From Pseudoduganella guangdongensis (GTDB taxonomy: Bacteria > Pseudomonadota > Gammaproteobacteria > Burkholderiales > Burkholderiaceae_D), in the NCBI RefSeq assembly GCF_009857475.1, contig NZ_WWCJ01000011.1, positions 1-64,000 on the forward strand: a DNA stretch of 64,000 nt, in the 5' to 3' direction. Position 1 is the stretch's first letter, and the number at the start of each line of letters is the position of its first letter. The notes under the pieces are model-generated. The model worked only from the letters and a program-made list of their open reading frames with translations. It was not told the origin of the DNA and did no database searches. Positions 30,931-40,051 of the stretch are shown here, piece after piece. The position numbers were made by a program, and so were the translations under genes.

Positions 30931-31548
30931 TTATGCGCGGCTGGTCAACACTTTGTCGATCAGGCCATATTCGGCCGCTTCGTCAGCCGACAGGAAGCGG
31001 TCGCGGTCGGTATCCTTGGCGATCTGCTCAACACTCTGGCCGGTACGCTCCGCCATGATGCTGTTCAGGCGATGGCGCAGGTAGAGGATCTCTTTGGCCT
31101 GGATCTCGATGTCGGACGCCATGCCTTGCGAACCACCGGACGGCTGGTGGATCATGATACGGCTGTTCGGCAGCGAGAAACGCTTGCCCTTGGCGCCGGC
31201 GGCCAGCAGGAAGGCGCCCATCGAGGCGGCCATGCCGGTGCACAGGGTCGACACGTCAGGCTTGATAAACTGCATGGTGTCGTAGATCGCCAGACCGGCG
31301 GAAACGGAGCCGCCCGGGGAGTTGATGTACAGCGAGATGTCTTTGTCCGGGTTTTCGCTTTCCAGGAACAACAGCTGTGCCACGATCAGGTTAGCCATCT
31401 GGTCATTGACCGGGCCCACCATGAAGATCACACGTTCCTTCAGCAGTCGCGAGTAGATATCGTACGAGCGCTCACCGCGGCCGCTTTGTTCGATCACCAT
31501 CGGCACCAGGCCGAGCATTTCCGTATCGAGTGCGGGATTACGATTCAT
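30931..31548 (-). CDS. clpP: ATP-dependent Clp protease proteolytic subunit ClpP
   Basis: A 205-residue serine peptidase forming the two-ring chamber used by ClpX. The start at 31548 ([13 protein letters not shown]) is supported by AAGGAATTGGA just upstream; the frame is open to 31602 but that part is unlike the family. Catalytic S109 in GMAASMGAF and H134 in [10 protein letters not shown] are visible, with the Asp in the later helix (near 183, [11 protein letters not shown]). A short N-terminal propeptide of about 10 residues is probable. It lies between tig and clpX in the conserved order. Confidence 0.98.
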   Translation of the reverse strand: MNRNPALDTEMLGLVPMVIEQSGRGERSYDIYSRLLKERVIFMVGPVNDQMANLIVAQLLFLESENPDKDISLYINSPGGSVSAGLAIYDTMQFIKPDVSTLCTGMAASMGAFLLAAGAKGKRFSLPNSRIMIHQPSGGSQGMASDIEIQAKEILYLRHRLNSIMAERTGQSVEQIAKDTDRDRFLSADEAAEYGLIDKVLTSRA

Positions 31549-31568
31549 TCCAATTCCTTGTGAAAACA

Positions 31569-31589
31569 ACGCCGGCTCTAGGCCGGCGT
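31569..31589 (-). terminator. Hairpin between tig and clpP
   Basis: ACGCCGGC (31569-31576) pairs with GCCGGCGT (31582-31589) around TCTAG. The minus transcript continues as UUGUUUUCA. It lies in the short gap between the tig stop and the clpP start, so it may set the tig:clpP ratio. Confidence 0.65.
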
Positions 31590-31606
31590 CGAATATTGTC
31601 AAGCTA

Positions 31607-32944
31607 TTACGCTTGTGCGCTTCCCATGAGTTCGTCGAAAGCTACTTCTTTCGAGACGTTCTTGCACAGGCCCAGGACGTAAGTAACGACGTTTTCTTCC
31701 AATACAAGTGCTTCCACTTCGGCCAGGCGACGACGGTCGGAGTAGTAGTACTTCAGCACTTCACGAGGATCTTCGTAGCTTTGTGCGAAGTCTTCGATCT
31801 GCGCCTTAACTTGCTCAGGAGTGGCTTGCAGCTCCTGGTCGCCCACCAGCTTGGACAGGATCAGGCCAAGGCGCACGCGACGCTCAGCTTTGTCCTTGAA
31901 CAGCTCTGCCGGGAATGGTACATCTTTTACGTTCATGCCGCGCTGCGCCATGTCCTGGCGGGTCATTTCAGCCAGACGCTCGGAGTCCTGGGCGATCAGC
32001 GACTGTGGCACTTCCAGCTCGGCGGTCTTGACCAGGGTTTCCATCACGGCTTCTTTGTTGCGTGCCTTCACGCGGCCAGCAACTTCGCGTTCCAGGTTGA
32101 CCTTGATGTCTTCGCGCATTTTGGCCAGGTCGCCGTCAGCCACGCCCAGGGACTTGGCGAACTCTGCGTCAACTTCCGGCAGGTGGGCCCATTCCAGGTT
32201 TTTCAGGGTGATGGTGAACTCGGCGGTTTTGCCAGCCACATCCTTGCCGTGGTAGTCCTCTGGGAACGCCAGCGGGAAGGTCTTGGATTCGCCAACTTTC
32301 AGGCCAACGGTGGCCGCTTCGAATTCTGGCAGCATACGGCCTTCGCCCAGCACGAACGGGTAGCCGTCGGCTTTGCCGCCTGGGAACTCAACGCCGTCGA
32401 TGGAGCCGACGAAGTCCACGGTCACGCGGTCGCCATTGGCAGCAATCGCTTCGCCGCCGTCGCCGTGCTCGCCCTTCTCGCCCTTCACGTGGAAGTGCAC
32501 GCGCTGTTTGCGCAGGATCTCAACGGTCTTGTCGATTTCCGCGTCGGTCACGGTGGACTTCACGGTTTCGATCTCAACCTTGGTCAGGTCGCCGATGGTG
32601 ACTTCCGGGTAAACTTCGAAGGTAGCGTCGAACGACAGCTGGCCTTCTGGTGCATCTTGCTTTGGCTCGATCTTCGGGAAGCCGGCTACGCGCAGCTGGT
32701 TTTCGTTGGCAGCGGTGTTGAAGGCTTGGCCGACTTTATCGTTCAGCACTTCAGTCTCGATCTGGTAGCCGTATTGTGCGGCGACCATCTTCATCGGCAC
32801 TTTGCCCGGACGGAAGCCAGGAGCACGTGCGGAGCGGGCCTGTACTTTCAGGCGCTTTTCCACTTCGGAGCGGACGTCCGACAGCGGGAAGGAAATCGTC
32901 ATGCGGCGTTCGAGAGTGCCCAGGGTTTCAACTGCAGTGGCCAT
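31607..32944 (-). CDS. tig: Trigger factor, ribosome-associated chaperone
   Basis: A 445-residue chaperone with FKBP-type prolyl isomerase activity that binds at the ribosome tunnel exit. The N-terminal ribosome-binding domain (about 1-115) has the tail-loop motif [12 protein letters not shown], matching the G-F-R-x-G-K-x-P signature. The FKBP domain (about 160-245) contains [20 protein letters not shown] and [19 protein letters not shown]. The remaining part is the helical C-terminal cradle. It heads the tig-clpP-clpX-lon-hupB-ppiD block and starts only 36 bases after tRNA-Leu, so the two may share a transcript. Confidence 0.98.
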   Translation of the reverse strand: MATAVETLGTLERRMTISFPLSDVRSEVEKRLKVQARSARAPGFRPGKVPMKMVAAQYGYQIETEVLNDKVGQAFNTAANENQLRVAGFPKIEPKQDAPEGQLSFDATFEVYPEVTIGDLTKVEIETVKSTVTDAEIDKTVEILRKQRVHFHVKGEKGEHGDGGEAIAANGDRVTVDFVGSIDGVEFPGGKADGYPFVLGEGRMLPEFEAATVGLKVGESKTFPLAFPEDYHGKDVAGKTAEFTITLKNLEWAHLPEVDAEFAKSLGVADGDLAKMREDIKVNLEREVAGRVKARNKEAVMETLVKTAELEVPQSLIAQDSERLAEMTRQDMAQRGMNVKDVPFPAELFKDKAERRVRLGLILSKLVGDQELQATPEQVKAQIEDFAQSYEDPREVLKYYYSDRRRLAEVEALVLEENVVTYVLGLCKNVSKEVAFDELMGSAQA

Positions 32945-32980
32945 TATAAAAATCGTCCAATAAAAATAAAAGTGTACTTA

Positions 32981-33067
32981 TGGTGCGAGGAGGGGGACTC
33001 GAACCCCCACACCATTGCTGGCGTCAGGACCTAAACCTGGTGCGTCTACCAATTTCGCCATCCTCGC
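32981..33067 (-). tRNA. tRNA-Leu(TAG)
   Basis: 87 nt with encoded CCA and a long variable arm, as expected of a class II tRNA. Acceptor GCGAGGA pairs with TCCTCGC, D-arm with AATTGGTAGAC, anticodon loop TTTAGGT giving TAG, T-arm GGGGGTTCGAGTCCCCC. It lies 36 bases upstream of tig. Confidence 0.96.
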
Positions 33068-33089
33068 GGCATATTTGCACAAAAGCAAA

Positions 33090-33120
33090 GGGCGACCTTA
33101 CAGTGAAAACGGGGTCGCCC
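33090..33120 (-). terminator. Hairpin between the radical SAM gene and tRNA-Leu
   Basis: GGGCGACC (33090-33097) pairs with GGTCGCCC (33113-33120); the minus transcript then reads UUUGCUUUU. It is well placed to end the RiPP-like operon. However, it also falls between a plausible tRNA-Leu promoter (33145-33152) and the tRNA, so it might instead be part of the tRNA leader. Confidence 0.65.
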
Positions 33121-33144
33121 GGGAGCTTTCAACTTCAACCCGGC

Positions 33145-33152
33145 ATTTTATA
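33145..33152 (-). promoter_or_regulatory. Candidate -10 box for tRNA-Leu/tig with GC-rich discriminator
   Basis: Minus-strand TATAAAAT is followed by GCCGGG, the GC-rich discriminator typical of stringently controlled stable-RNA promoters. No good -35 was found, so this is a weak call. Confidence 0.35.
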
Positions 33153-33207
33153 CGGTGTTTCCCGAGTTCGGTAGAGTTTTTTGCGTTCTGCGCAACATTT
33201 GCCTCCC

Positions 33208-35121
33208 CTAGCAGTAGTTGGCCGTCCAGCTCGCGGTCCAGCCAGTGGCAGCGTGTGTGCGCCAGACCGCGCCCGGCACCGCCAGCGACAGCACGTGCTC
33301 CCCTTCCCTCCAGAACAGGCGCTGCTCGTCCACCAGGGCGGCCAGCGCCACTTCCAGCTGCCCCTCGCCGCGCGCCAGCGGGCGCAATGCCTCCAGCGTT
33401 TGCATGCGCTCATCGCAGGCCAGCATTAGCTGGCGCGCCAATCCGCGCAGGCGCCACACCCGCGCCTCGCCGAAGCGGCTGTCGTGCACCGTCATTTCGC
33501 CGCGCACGGGCTCGTCATCGTAATACAGGTAGACCGGGCGCGCGCGGTGCTGGCCTTTCCAGTGCTCGACCTGCTCCACCAGCATGCGGTACAGGCCCGC
33601 CAGCTCGTCGGGATAATCGAAGCCGCGCGCGAAGTAGTAGGCGCAGTCATCCAGCGCAAAACGGTTGGCAGACAGCCAGTCTTGCGCAAACAACAAGTCG
33701 TAGCAGCGGTGATGGCGCGGACGCGGGCTCAGGCCGAAACGGGCCGGATCGGCCTGCAGCGGCGCGAAACGGGTCACGATGGTTTCGGTGCGGCTGACCG
33801 GCGGCGTCAGGTGGTAGAGCTTGGGCAACTGCAGCAGCATGGCGCGGTACCACCCGGCTTGTTCGCCCGGCAAACCGTACAGCACGTTGTAATTGATCTG
33901 GATCCGGTTGCGGTAACCGGATTTCAAGGTCAGCACGTTGTGGATGCCGCGTACGCCCTTGTCCATCAGGCGCAACACTTCTGAGGAAAACGACTCGATG
34001 CCCGGCTGCAGCTCGATGAAGCCGGCGGCGGCGAAACGCTGCAGGCGCTCGCTGGTCTGGTTGGCCTTGATCTCGCCCATCAAGCGGTAGCGCGGCTGCT
34101 GCCCGGCCAGCGCGTCCAGCATCTCGTCGTAGTACTGGCGCGGCAGGATGTAGTCGGAAAAGCGGAAAACGTGGTCGCCATACCGCTCGCGCAGCGCCGC
34201 CAGCATCTGCAGCACCCGCTGCGCCGGCTTGGCGCGGTATTTCAGGGTTTGCTCGTCGATGCCGCAAAACACGCAATGCTTGTGCTGGCCCCACCAGCAG
34301 CCGCGCGACGCCTCCACCGGCAGGACCTGGCTGCGCACGATCACGCGCTCGTCCCTCTGCAGCGCATCCAGGTCGGCGAACCAGTCGCTGTAGGACGGCG
34401 GCGGATTGGCGCCCAGGTCGGCCTGCTGCGCCGCTTGCGCCGGCTGGCCCCGCAGCGCGACCCCGGGTATGTCGCCCAACGCCCCGGCGCCGACCGACGC
34501 CTGCGCCAGACGCACGATCTGCGGCTCACCGTCGCCGCGAGCCACCGCATCGATGAAGGGGAAGCTGGACAAGATGGCGTCGCCCGGCCGCCCTTCCAGT
34601 GCGTAGCCGCCCAGCACCACCGGCAACCCCGGCTGCAGTGCCTTCAAGCGCCGCGCCAGGGCGACCGAGGCCAAAGTCTGGTCGAACATGCAGCTCAGCC
34701 CCACTAGCGTTGGCTGCCATTCCAGCACCCGCTGCGCGCATTCGTCCAGGTAGCGCGGAATGACATCCTCGCGCAACGCCAGGCACAGATGCAGCAGCTC
34801 CTCCTCGCTGCGGTAGCGCGGCTGGCGCACTTCCGGCGCGTGCAGGCGGCAACGCTCCACCAGGCACGCCGCCTGGGCTTCGTCGAAGCGCGGGTCGAGC
34901 GCGCCGCTAAAGAGGAACTCATTGATGCCCCAAAACGCGGCCAGCATGGTGAAGGTGTCGGCGCTGATGTGGCGCAGCAGGCCCAGGTTCAGGTGCATGA
35001 CGCGGCTGGCCACCTGTGCCTCGTCCAGCACCGCCTTCAGCGTGGCCAGGCCCAGCGACGGTTCGGCATAGGTTGCCCACGGCATGCTGGCCAGCAGCAC
35101 GCGCGGCGCGGCGGAGGCCAT
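33208..35121 (-). CDS. B12-binding radical SAM RiPP maturase (rSAM_ocin_1-like C-methyltransferase)
   Basis: A 637-residue cytoplasmic enzyme. N-terminal B12-binding-like Rossmann part (about 5-215; PRVLLASMPW, then LVGLSCMFDQTLASVALAR and VVLGGYALEG), then a radical SAM core (about 265-480) whose cluster motif is C275-x7-C283-x2-C286 in RGCWWGQHKHCVFCG. This CWWG-x4-HCxFCG form, plus ELQPGIESFSSEVLRLMDKG and NVLYGLPGE, is characteristic of the 'RiPP maturation radical SAM protein 1' family (TIGR03975 as I recall it). Members are predicted to C-methylate ribosomal peptides. The C-terminal 150 residues resemble that family's accessory domain. It starts 9 bases after the precursor-like gene, so both share a transcript. 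Substrate and product are unknown. Confidence 0.88.
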   Translation of the reverse strand: MASAAPRVLLASMPWATYAEPSLGLATLKAVLDEAQVASRVMHLNLGLLRHISADTFTMLAAFWGINEFLFSGALDPRFDEAQAACLVERCRLHAPEVRQPRYRSEEELLHLCLALREDVIPRYLDECAQRVLEWQPTLVGLSCMFDQTLASVALARRLKALQPGLPVVLGGYALEGRPGDAILSSFPFIDAVARGDGEPQIVRLAQASVGAGALGDIPGVALRGQPAQAAQQADLGANPPPSYSDWFADLDALQRDERVIVRSQVLPVEASRGCWWGQHKHCVFCGIDEQTLKYRAKPAQRVLQMLAALRERYGDHVFRFSDYILPRQYYDEMLDALAGQQPRYRLMGEIKANQTSERLQRFAAAGFIELQPGIESFSSEVLRLMDKGVRGIHNVLTLKSGYRNRIQINYNVLYGLPGEQAGWYRAMLLQLPKLYHLTPPVSRTETIVTRFAPLQADPARFGLSPRPRHHRCYDLLFAQDWLSANRFALDDCAYYFARGFDYPDELAGLYRMLVEQVEHWKGQHRARPVYLYYDDEPVRGEMTVHDSRFGEARVWRLRGLARQLMLACDERMQTLEALRPLARGEGQLEVALAALVDEQRLFWREGEHVLSLAVPGAVWRTHAATGWTASWTANYC

Positions 35122-35130
35122 GGCGCGCCC

Positions 35131-35589
35131 CTACATCTTGATGATGCCGGACTGGTCGATCACAATCTCCTCCAGCGGGTCGCTGCCCTTGACGATCACC
35201 ACCGTCACCGCCACCGCCACGGCGACCACGGCAATATTCATCTTGGTGCTGCCGGGCGTGAGGAAATCGTGCACCGCGACCAGGTGCTTGAGCACTTCGT
35301 CGGAGAGCTGCAGCTCGAGCTTGCCGGCCACTTCCTGCGGCTTCTCCAGCATATGCTCAATGTAGCGCCCATCATGCACCACGGCATTATAGAAATGGAG
35401 CGCCTCTTCGGCGGCGCCGCGCGGAATGTCGAGCCGCCCTTCCAGGGCGCGGCTGGCCTGGCCGTAAGCCGCCTCCAGCGCTGCGGCGGAACAGATGAAC
35501 TTGTCCAGCGCCGGCCAGCGCTGCGCCAGGGCCTCGCGCGCGAACAGGCGCTGCTCAAAGGTGATGCGTTCGGTGGTCTTGCAGTCCAT
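35131..35589 (-). CDS. Putative RiPP precursor (orphan small protein with Ala/Val-rich segment)
   Basis: A 152-residue protein that I do not recognise as a named family. ATG at 35589 has a perfect AAGGAGG ribosome binding site 8 bases upstream. Residues 1-112 are helical and soluble; the part around EHMLEKPQEVAGKLEL with LSDEVLKHL (79-103) resembles long leader peptides of the NHLP type. It is followed by TPGSTK, then a stretch of alternating Ala and Val (119-133, IAVVAVAVAVTVVIV) and the tail KGSDPLEEIVIDQSGIIKM. There is no signal peptide and no Cys-rich core. The radical SAM maturase follows 9 bases later. It could be the maturase's substrate, with the hydrophobic part or tail as core, or simply a single-span membrane protein. 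The pairing is seen; the precursor role is inferred. Confidence 0.6.
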   Translation of the reverse strand: MDCKTTERITFEQRLFAREALAQRWPALDKFICSAAALEAAYGQASRALEGRLDIPRGAAEEALHFYNAVVHDGRYIEHMLEKPQEVAGKLELQLSDEVLKHLVAVHDFLTPGSTKMNIAVVAVAVAVTVVIVKGSDPLEEIVIDQSGIIKM

Positions 35590-35722
35590 GATGGTCCTCC
35601 TTCTCGGTCGTCAGTCTTTCCAGACTAGCGGACGCGCGGGAGGCCGGCGGCACTGCAAGCACCAGGTTTGAGGCAGCTCTGTCCGGGCGCAGATTGATGG
35701 AACTTATCCTTACCCGGCTGCG

Positions 35723-38700
35723 TTACGATTGGGCTCGCTCCGGCTTGGGCACACGGAACCAGGCCGCATACAGCGCCGGCAGGAACAGCAAAGTCAGCGC
35801 CGTCGCCACGATCAGCCCGCCCATGATGGCCACCGCCATCGGGCCCCAGAACACCGAACGCGACAGGGGAATCATGGCGAGCGCGGCGGCGGCGGCAGTC
35901 AGGATGATCGGACGGCAGCGGCGCACCGCCGATTCCACGATGGCGTCCCAGGCCGGCACGCCGGCCTGGATATCCTGCTCGATCTGGTCCACCAGGATCA
36001 CCGAGTTGCGGATGATCATGCCGAACAGCGCAATGATGCCCAGGTTGGCCACAAAGCCCAGCGGACGCCCCATGATCAGCAGCGCCATCGCCGCGCCCGC
36101 CACACCCAGCGGGCCGGTCAGGAACACCAGCAGCGAACGCGAGAAGCTATGCAGCTGCAGCATCAACAGGGTGAAGATGATGAACACCGCCAGCGGCAGG
36201 TTGGCGGCAATCGACTCCTCCGCCGCGCTGCTGTCGGACGCTGCGCCCTTGACCTTGATCTCGTAGCCCGGCGGCAGCTTGGCGCGCAATTCGTCCAGCT
36301 TGGGATTGATCTGGCCTGACACAGTCGGCCCCTGCACGCCCTCCGCCACATCCGACTGCACGGTGATTGCCCATTCGCGGCCTTCGCGCCAGACCACGCC
36401 CGGCTCCCACACGAAGTGCACGCGCGCCAGTTGCGAGATCGGCACCGAGCGGCCGGAATTGGTCGGAATGTAGGTATCGTTCAGCACGGAAATCGTGTTG
36501 CGCTCGTCCAGCGGCTGGCGCACCTGGATGTCGATCAGGCGGATGCCTTCGCGGAACTGCCCGATCGGCGTGCCTGACAGGATGGTGTTCGCCGCGCGCA
36601 TCACCGTTTGCGAGGTGACGCCCAGGGCGCGCATCTTGTCCTGGTCCAGGTCCAGGCGCAGCACCTTGACCGATTCATTCCAGTTGTCGTTCACGCCAAC
36701 GGTATTCGCATTGGCCCGCATAATGTCCTTCACCTGGTCGGCGATGGCGCGCACGCGCTCGACTTCTGTGCCGGTGACGCGGAACTGCACGGCGTACGGC
36801 ACTGGCGGACCATTCGGCAGCAGCTGGACGCGGCCGCGGATCTCGGGGAAGTCGGTCTTGAACATATGCGTGATCTTCTGGCGCAATTCCTCCCGCGCTT
36901 TCAAGTCCTTGGCCAGCACCACGGCCTGCGACACGTTCGTCTGCGGGAAGATCTGGTTCAGCGGCAGGTAGAAGCGCGGGCTGCCGGTGCCGACGTAAGT
37001 CGTCACGCTGGCCACGCCGGCTTCCTTGCGCAGCAGCGCCTCGAACTTCTTGGCCTGCAGTTCGGTCTGCGCAAAGGCGGTGCCCTCCGGCGACCACATC
37101 TCCACCATCAGCTCCGGACGGCTGGAGTCGGGGAAGAACTGCTTCTCGATGAATTTGAAGCCGTACACGCCAAGGAAGAACACCACCAGCGTCGCCACGA
37201 TCGTGGTCTTGCGATACTCCACGCACCAGCTCACCAAGGCGCGGAACTTGCGGTAGCCCGGCGTATCGAACAGTTCATGCTGGCCGCCGCCCTCGGAATG
37301 CGGCTTGACCTGCAGCAGCACATAGCCGATGTAGGGCGTGAACACCACGGCCACCAGCCAGGACGTGACCAGCGCGATGGCATTCACAGAGAATAGCGAG
37401 AAGGTGTACTCGCCCGCCGCCGACGCGGCCAGGCCGATCGGCAGGAAACCCGCCACCGTGATCAGGGTACCGGTCAGCATCGGCATCGCGGTCGAGGTGT
37501 AGGCGTAGGTTGCCGCTTCCAGGCGCGAATGGCCCTCCTCCATCTTGCGCACCATCATTTCCACCGCGATGATGGCGTCGTCCACCAGCAGGCCGAGCGC
37601 GATGATCAGGGCACCCAGCGAAATCTTGTGCAGGTCGATGTCCAGGATGCGCATGAACAGGAAGGTCACCGCCAGCACCAGGGGGATCGTCAGTGCCACA
37701 ACCAGGCCTGGACGCGCGTCAAGGCGAAGTTTCGGCTTGGTGTGCAGGCCGAGCGCAACGAAGCTCACGGCGAGCACGATCAGCACCGCTTCCACCAGGG
37801 TGCGCAGGAATTCTCCCACCGAGGCGGTAACGGCGGCTGGCTGGTTCGAAACGCGCTCCAGCTCAATGCCAACCGGCAGCTTGGACTTCATGGCATCGAC
37901 GGTCTTTTCCAGGTCCTTGCCCATCTGGATGATGTTGCCGCCCTTCTCCATCGATACGCCCAGGCCGATCACTTCCTTGCCGTTAAAGCGCATCTTGTCG
38001 CGCGGCGGGTCCAGATATTCGCGCTTGATGGCGGCAAAGTCGCCCAGGCGGAAGGTGGTGTTGTTGGCACGTAGTTCCAGCTCCTCCAGGTCTTTCACCG
38101 TGCGCAGCGCGCCCGATACGCGTACCTGCAGGTTATCGGTCGGGGTAACCGCCACGCCGGTCGCTTCCACCACGTTCTGGGTCGCGATCTGGTTAGCGAT
38201 CTGCTCGATGGTCAGTCCCAGCTGGGCGAACTTCTTGTGCGAGAACTCGATATTGATCTTCTCGTCCTGCACCCCGAACAGCTCAACCTTCGATACCTTT
38301 TTCACGCCCAGCAGCTGCTGGCGCACCAGGTCCGCGTAGTCCTTCAGTTCCGCATAGGTGAACCCATCGCCGGACAACGCAAAAATGGAGCCGTAGGTAT
38401 CGCCGAATTCATCGTTAAAGACCGGCCCCTGCACGCCCGCCGGCAAGGTGGAGCGGATATCGCCGATCTTCTTGCGCACCTGGTACCAGGCTTGCGTCAC
38501 CTCCTTGGGCGGCGTGGACTCGCGCAGATTGACCAGGATCAGGGTCTGGCCCGGCTTGGAGTAACTGGTAATCTCGTGAATATAGGGCGTTTCCTGCAGC
38601 TTCTTTTCCAGCTTGTCGGTCACCTGCTCCGCCATCTGCAAGGCGGTGGCGCCCGGCCAGAAGGCTTGCACCACCATCGCGCGGAAAGTGAACGGCGGGT

Positions 38701-38818
38701 CCTCGTCCTGGCCCAGGTTCTTGTACGCCAGCAGGCCGCCGATCAGCAGCACCGCGATCAGGTAGCGCGTGAGCGGGATATGTTCCAGCGCCCAGCGCGA
38801 CAGGTTGAAGCCCTTCAT
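35723..38818 (-). CDS. RND efflux pump permease (AcrB/HAE-1-like)
   Basis: A 1031-residue inner-membrane proton-driven exporter with the usual plan: TM1 (about 17-33), a large periplasmic porter loop, TM2-6 (about 335-490), TM7 (about 525-545), a second loop and TM8-12 (about 850-1020). TM4 carries GALIIALGLLVDDAIIAVE with the paired Asp of the proton relay, as in multidrug (HAE) rather than heavy-metal types. The loop DEDPPFTFRAMVV matches the TriC/VexF-like branch. Its start overlaps the stop of the membrane-fusion gene by 4 bases. No outer-membrane TolC-type factor is adjacent. Substrates cannot be told from sequence. Confidence 0.93.
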   Translation of the reverse strand: MKGFNLSRWALEHIPLTRYLIAVLLIGGLLAYKNLGQDEDPPFTFRAMVVQAFWPGATALQMAEQVTDKLEKKLQETPYIHEITSYSKPGQTLILVNLRESTPPKEVTQAWYQVRKKIGDIRSTLPAGVQGPVFNDEFGDTYGSIFALSGDGFTYAELKDYADLVRQQLLGVKKVSKVELFGVQDEKINIEFSHKKFAQLGLTIEQIANQIATQNVVEATGVAVTPTDNLQVRVSGALRTVKDLEELELRANNTTFRLGDFAAIKREYLDPPRDKMRFNGKEVIGLGVSMEKGGNIIQMGKDLEKTVDAMKSKLPVGIELERVSNQPAAVTASVGEFLRTLVEAVLIVLAVSFVALGLHTKPKLRLDARPGLVVALTIPLVLAVTFLFMRILDIDLHKISLGALIIALGLLVDDAIIAVEMMVRKMEEGHSRLEAATYAYTSTAMPMLTGTLITVAGFLPIGLAASAAGEYTFSLFSVNAIALVTSWLVAVVFTPYIGYVLLQVKPHSEGGGQHELFDTPGYRKFRALVSWCVEYRKTTIVATLVVFFLGVYGFKFIEKQFFPDSSRPELMVEMWSPEGTAFAQTELQAKKFEALLRKEAGVASVTTYVGTGSPRFYLPLNQIFPQTNVSQAVVLAKDLKAREELRQKITHMFKTDFPEIRGRVQLLPNGPPVPYAVQFRVTGTEVERVRAIADQVKDIMRANANTVGVNDNWNESVKVLRLDLDQDKMRALGVTSQTVMRAANTILSGTPIGQFREGIRLIDIQVRQPLDERNTISVLNDTYIPTNSGRSVPISQLARVHFVWEPGVVWREGREWAITVQSDVAEGVQGPTVSGQINPKLDELRAKLPPGYEIKVKGAASDSSAAEESIAANLPLAVFIIFTLLMLQLHSFSRSLLVFLTGPLGVAGAAMALLIMGRPLGFVANLGIIALFGMIIRNSVILVDQIEQDIQAGVPAWDAIVESAVRRCRPIILTAAAAALAMIPLSRSVFWGPMAVAIMGGLIVATALTLLFLPALYAAWFRVPKPERAQS

Positions 38819-39888
38819 TTGGCGGCTCCAAGGATGGTCACCTTCTGGCCCGGCTTCAGCAGGTTAACGCCTGCCGTGACCACAGTCTGGCCCGGCTTCA
38901 CGCCGCTGCCCAGCACCAGCTCATTGCCGGACACCCCACTCACCGTCACCGGCACCAGGCGCACCGTGCCGTTTTCCACCACCCAGACCGAAGTGGCCGC
39001 CTTCTCGTGGAACAGCGCCGTCAGCGGCACCTTGATTTGCGGCTGCGCCGTGCGCGAGGCGAAAGCCACCAGCGCCGTCATGCCAAGCTTGGCCTCCGCC
39101 AGGCTGGCAGGAATCGACACGCGGAAAGCGTAAGTCCGCGTGGACGGGTCGGCCACCGGCGACACCTCACGGATCTTGCCCGCGACCGACTTGTCGGGAC
39201 TGGACCACAGGCGCACCTGCACGTCCTTGATGGCGCGCAGGGTATCGACCTTATCTTCCGGCACGCCGAAGACGATTTCCTTCTCGTCGGTTTTGGCCAG
39301 GCGCACCACCGGCGTGCCGGGCGACACGACCTGGCCCACCTCGGCGTCGACCGCCGTCACCACGCCGTCGATATCGGACACCAGGCTCGCATAACCGGCC
39401 TGGTTCGACATGCCGCGATATGCGGCCTGCGCCGAATCCACCTGCGCCTGGGCCGACTTGGCCGCCGACAGCTTGGCGTCGAGGATGGCCTGGCTGACGA
39501 AATTCTTCTCGCGCAGCTCCTGGTAGCGCTTCAGCTCCGCGTTGGCCAGGTCGCGCGTGGTTTCCGCCGCGCGCAATGCGGCCATGGCCTGCGCCTGCGA
39601 CAGCTTTAAGTCCTGCGGATCGAGTTCCATCAGCACCTGGCCGCGTTTCACCACGCTGCCGACATCGATCTTGCGTGCCACAATCTTGCCGCCGACACGG
39701 AAGCCCAGGCGCGATTCGACGCGCGCCCGCACTTCACCGGAGAATTCGGCGTTCACATCGATATCGCTGGCCTGCAGCACCATGGCGCGCACCGGGCGGA
39801 TATCCTCCGTCTTGGGGGCCTCTTTCGAGCAGGCGGCGAGCAGCACGGCGCAGGCCGCAACCAGGGGTAGTTTTTTTGCTACGAACAC
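38815..39888 (-). CDS. RND efflux periplasmic adaptor (membrane fusion) lipoprotein
   Basis: A 357-residue adaptor of the HlyD/AcrA type. I choose GTG at 39888 because AAGGAATTCCATC lies right before it and it gives a compact lipoprotein signal with lipobox LAAC (Cys about residue 20); an in-frame ATG at 39942 would give a longer, less typical leader. Barrel-sandwich lipoyl halves flank a coiled-coil hairpin (about 75-150, with AAETTRDLANAELKRYQELREKNF divided between helices), then beta-barrel and membrane-proximal domains, ending VTILGAAK. It links the pump to an outer-membrane channel. The genes overlap by 4 bases, and the unit is divergent from hpnC. Confidence 0.92.
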   Translation of the reverse strand: MFVAKKLPLVAACAVLLAACSKEAPKTEDIRPVRAMVLQASDIDVNAEFSGEVRARVESRLGFRVGGKIVARKIDVGSVVKRGQVLMELDPQDLKLSQAQAMAALRAAETTRDLANAELKRYQELREKNFVSQAILDAKLSAAKSAQAQVDSAQAAYRGMSNQAGYASLVSDIDGVVTAVDAEVGQVVSPGTPVVRLAKTDEKEIVFGVPEDKVDTLRAIKDVQVRLWSSPDKSVAGKIREVSPVADPSTRTYAFRVSIPASLAEAKLGMTALVAFASRTAQPQIKVPLTALFHEKAATSVWVVENGTVRLVPVTVSGVSGNELVLGSGVKPGQTVVTAGVNLLKPGQKVTILGAAK

Positions 39889-40051
39889 GATGGAATTCCT
39901 TTTAAGTGTCTCTGGCAATTGCCGGGGGTGCATCTTTGCCATTATTATTTCCAGTCTGGAACTAATTGACTTTCCGTTTAGTAAAAAATTATAGCCGGGT
40001 CAACAAAACTTGCAAATGACTTTCGCGTCATTAATTTAGAACAGCACCTCT

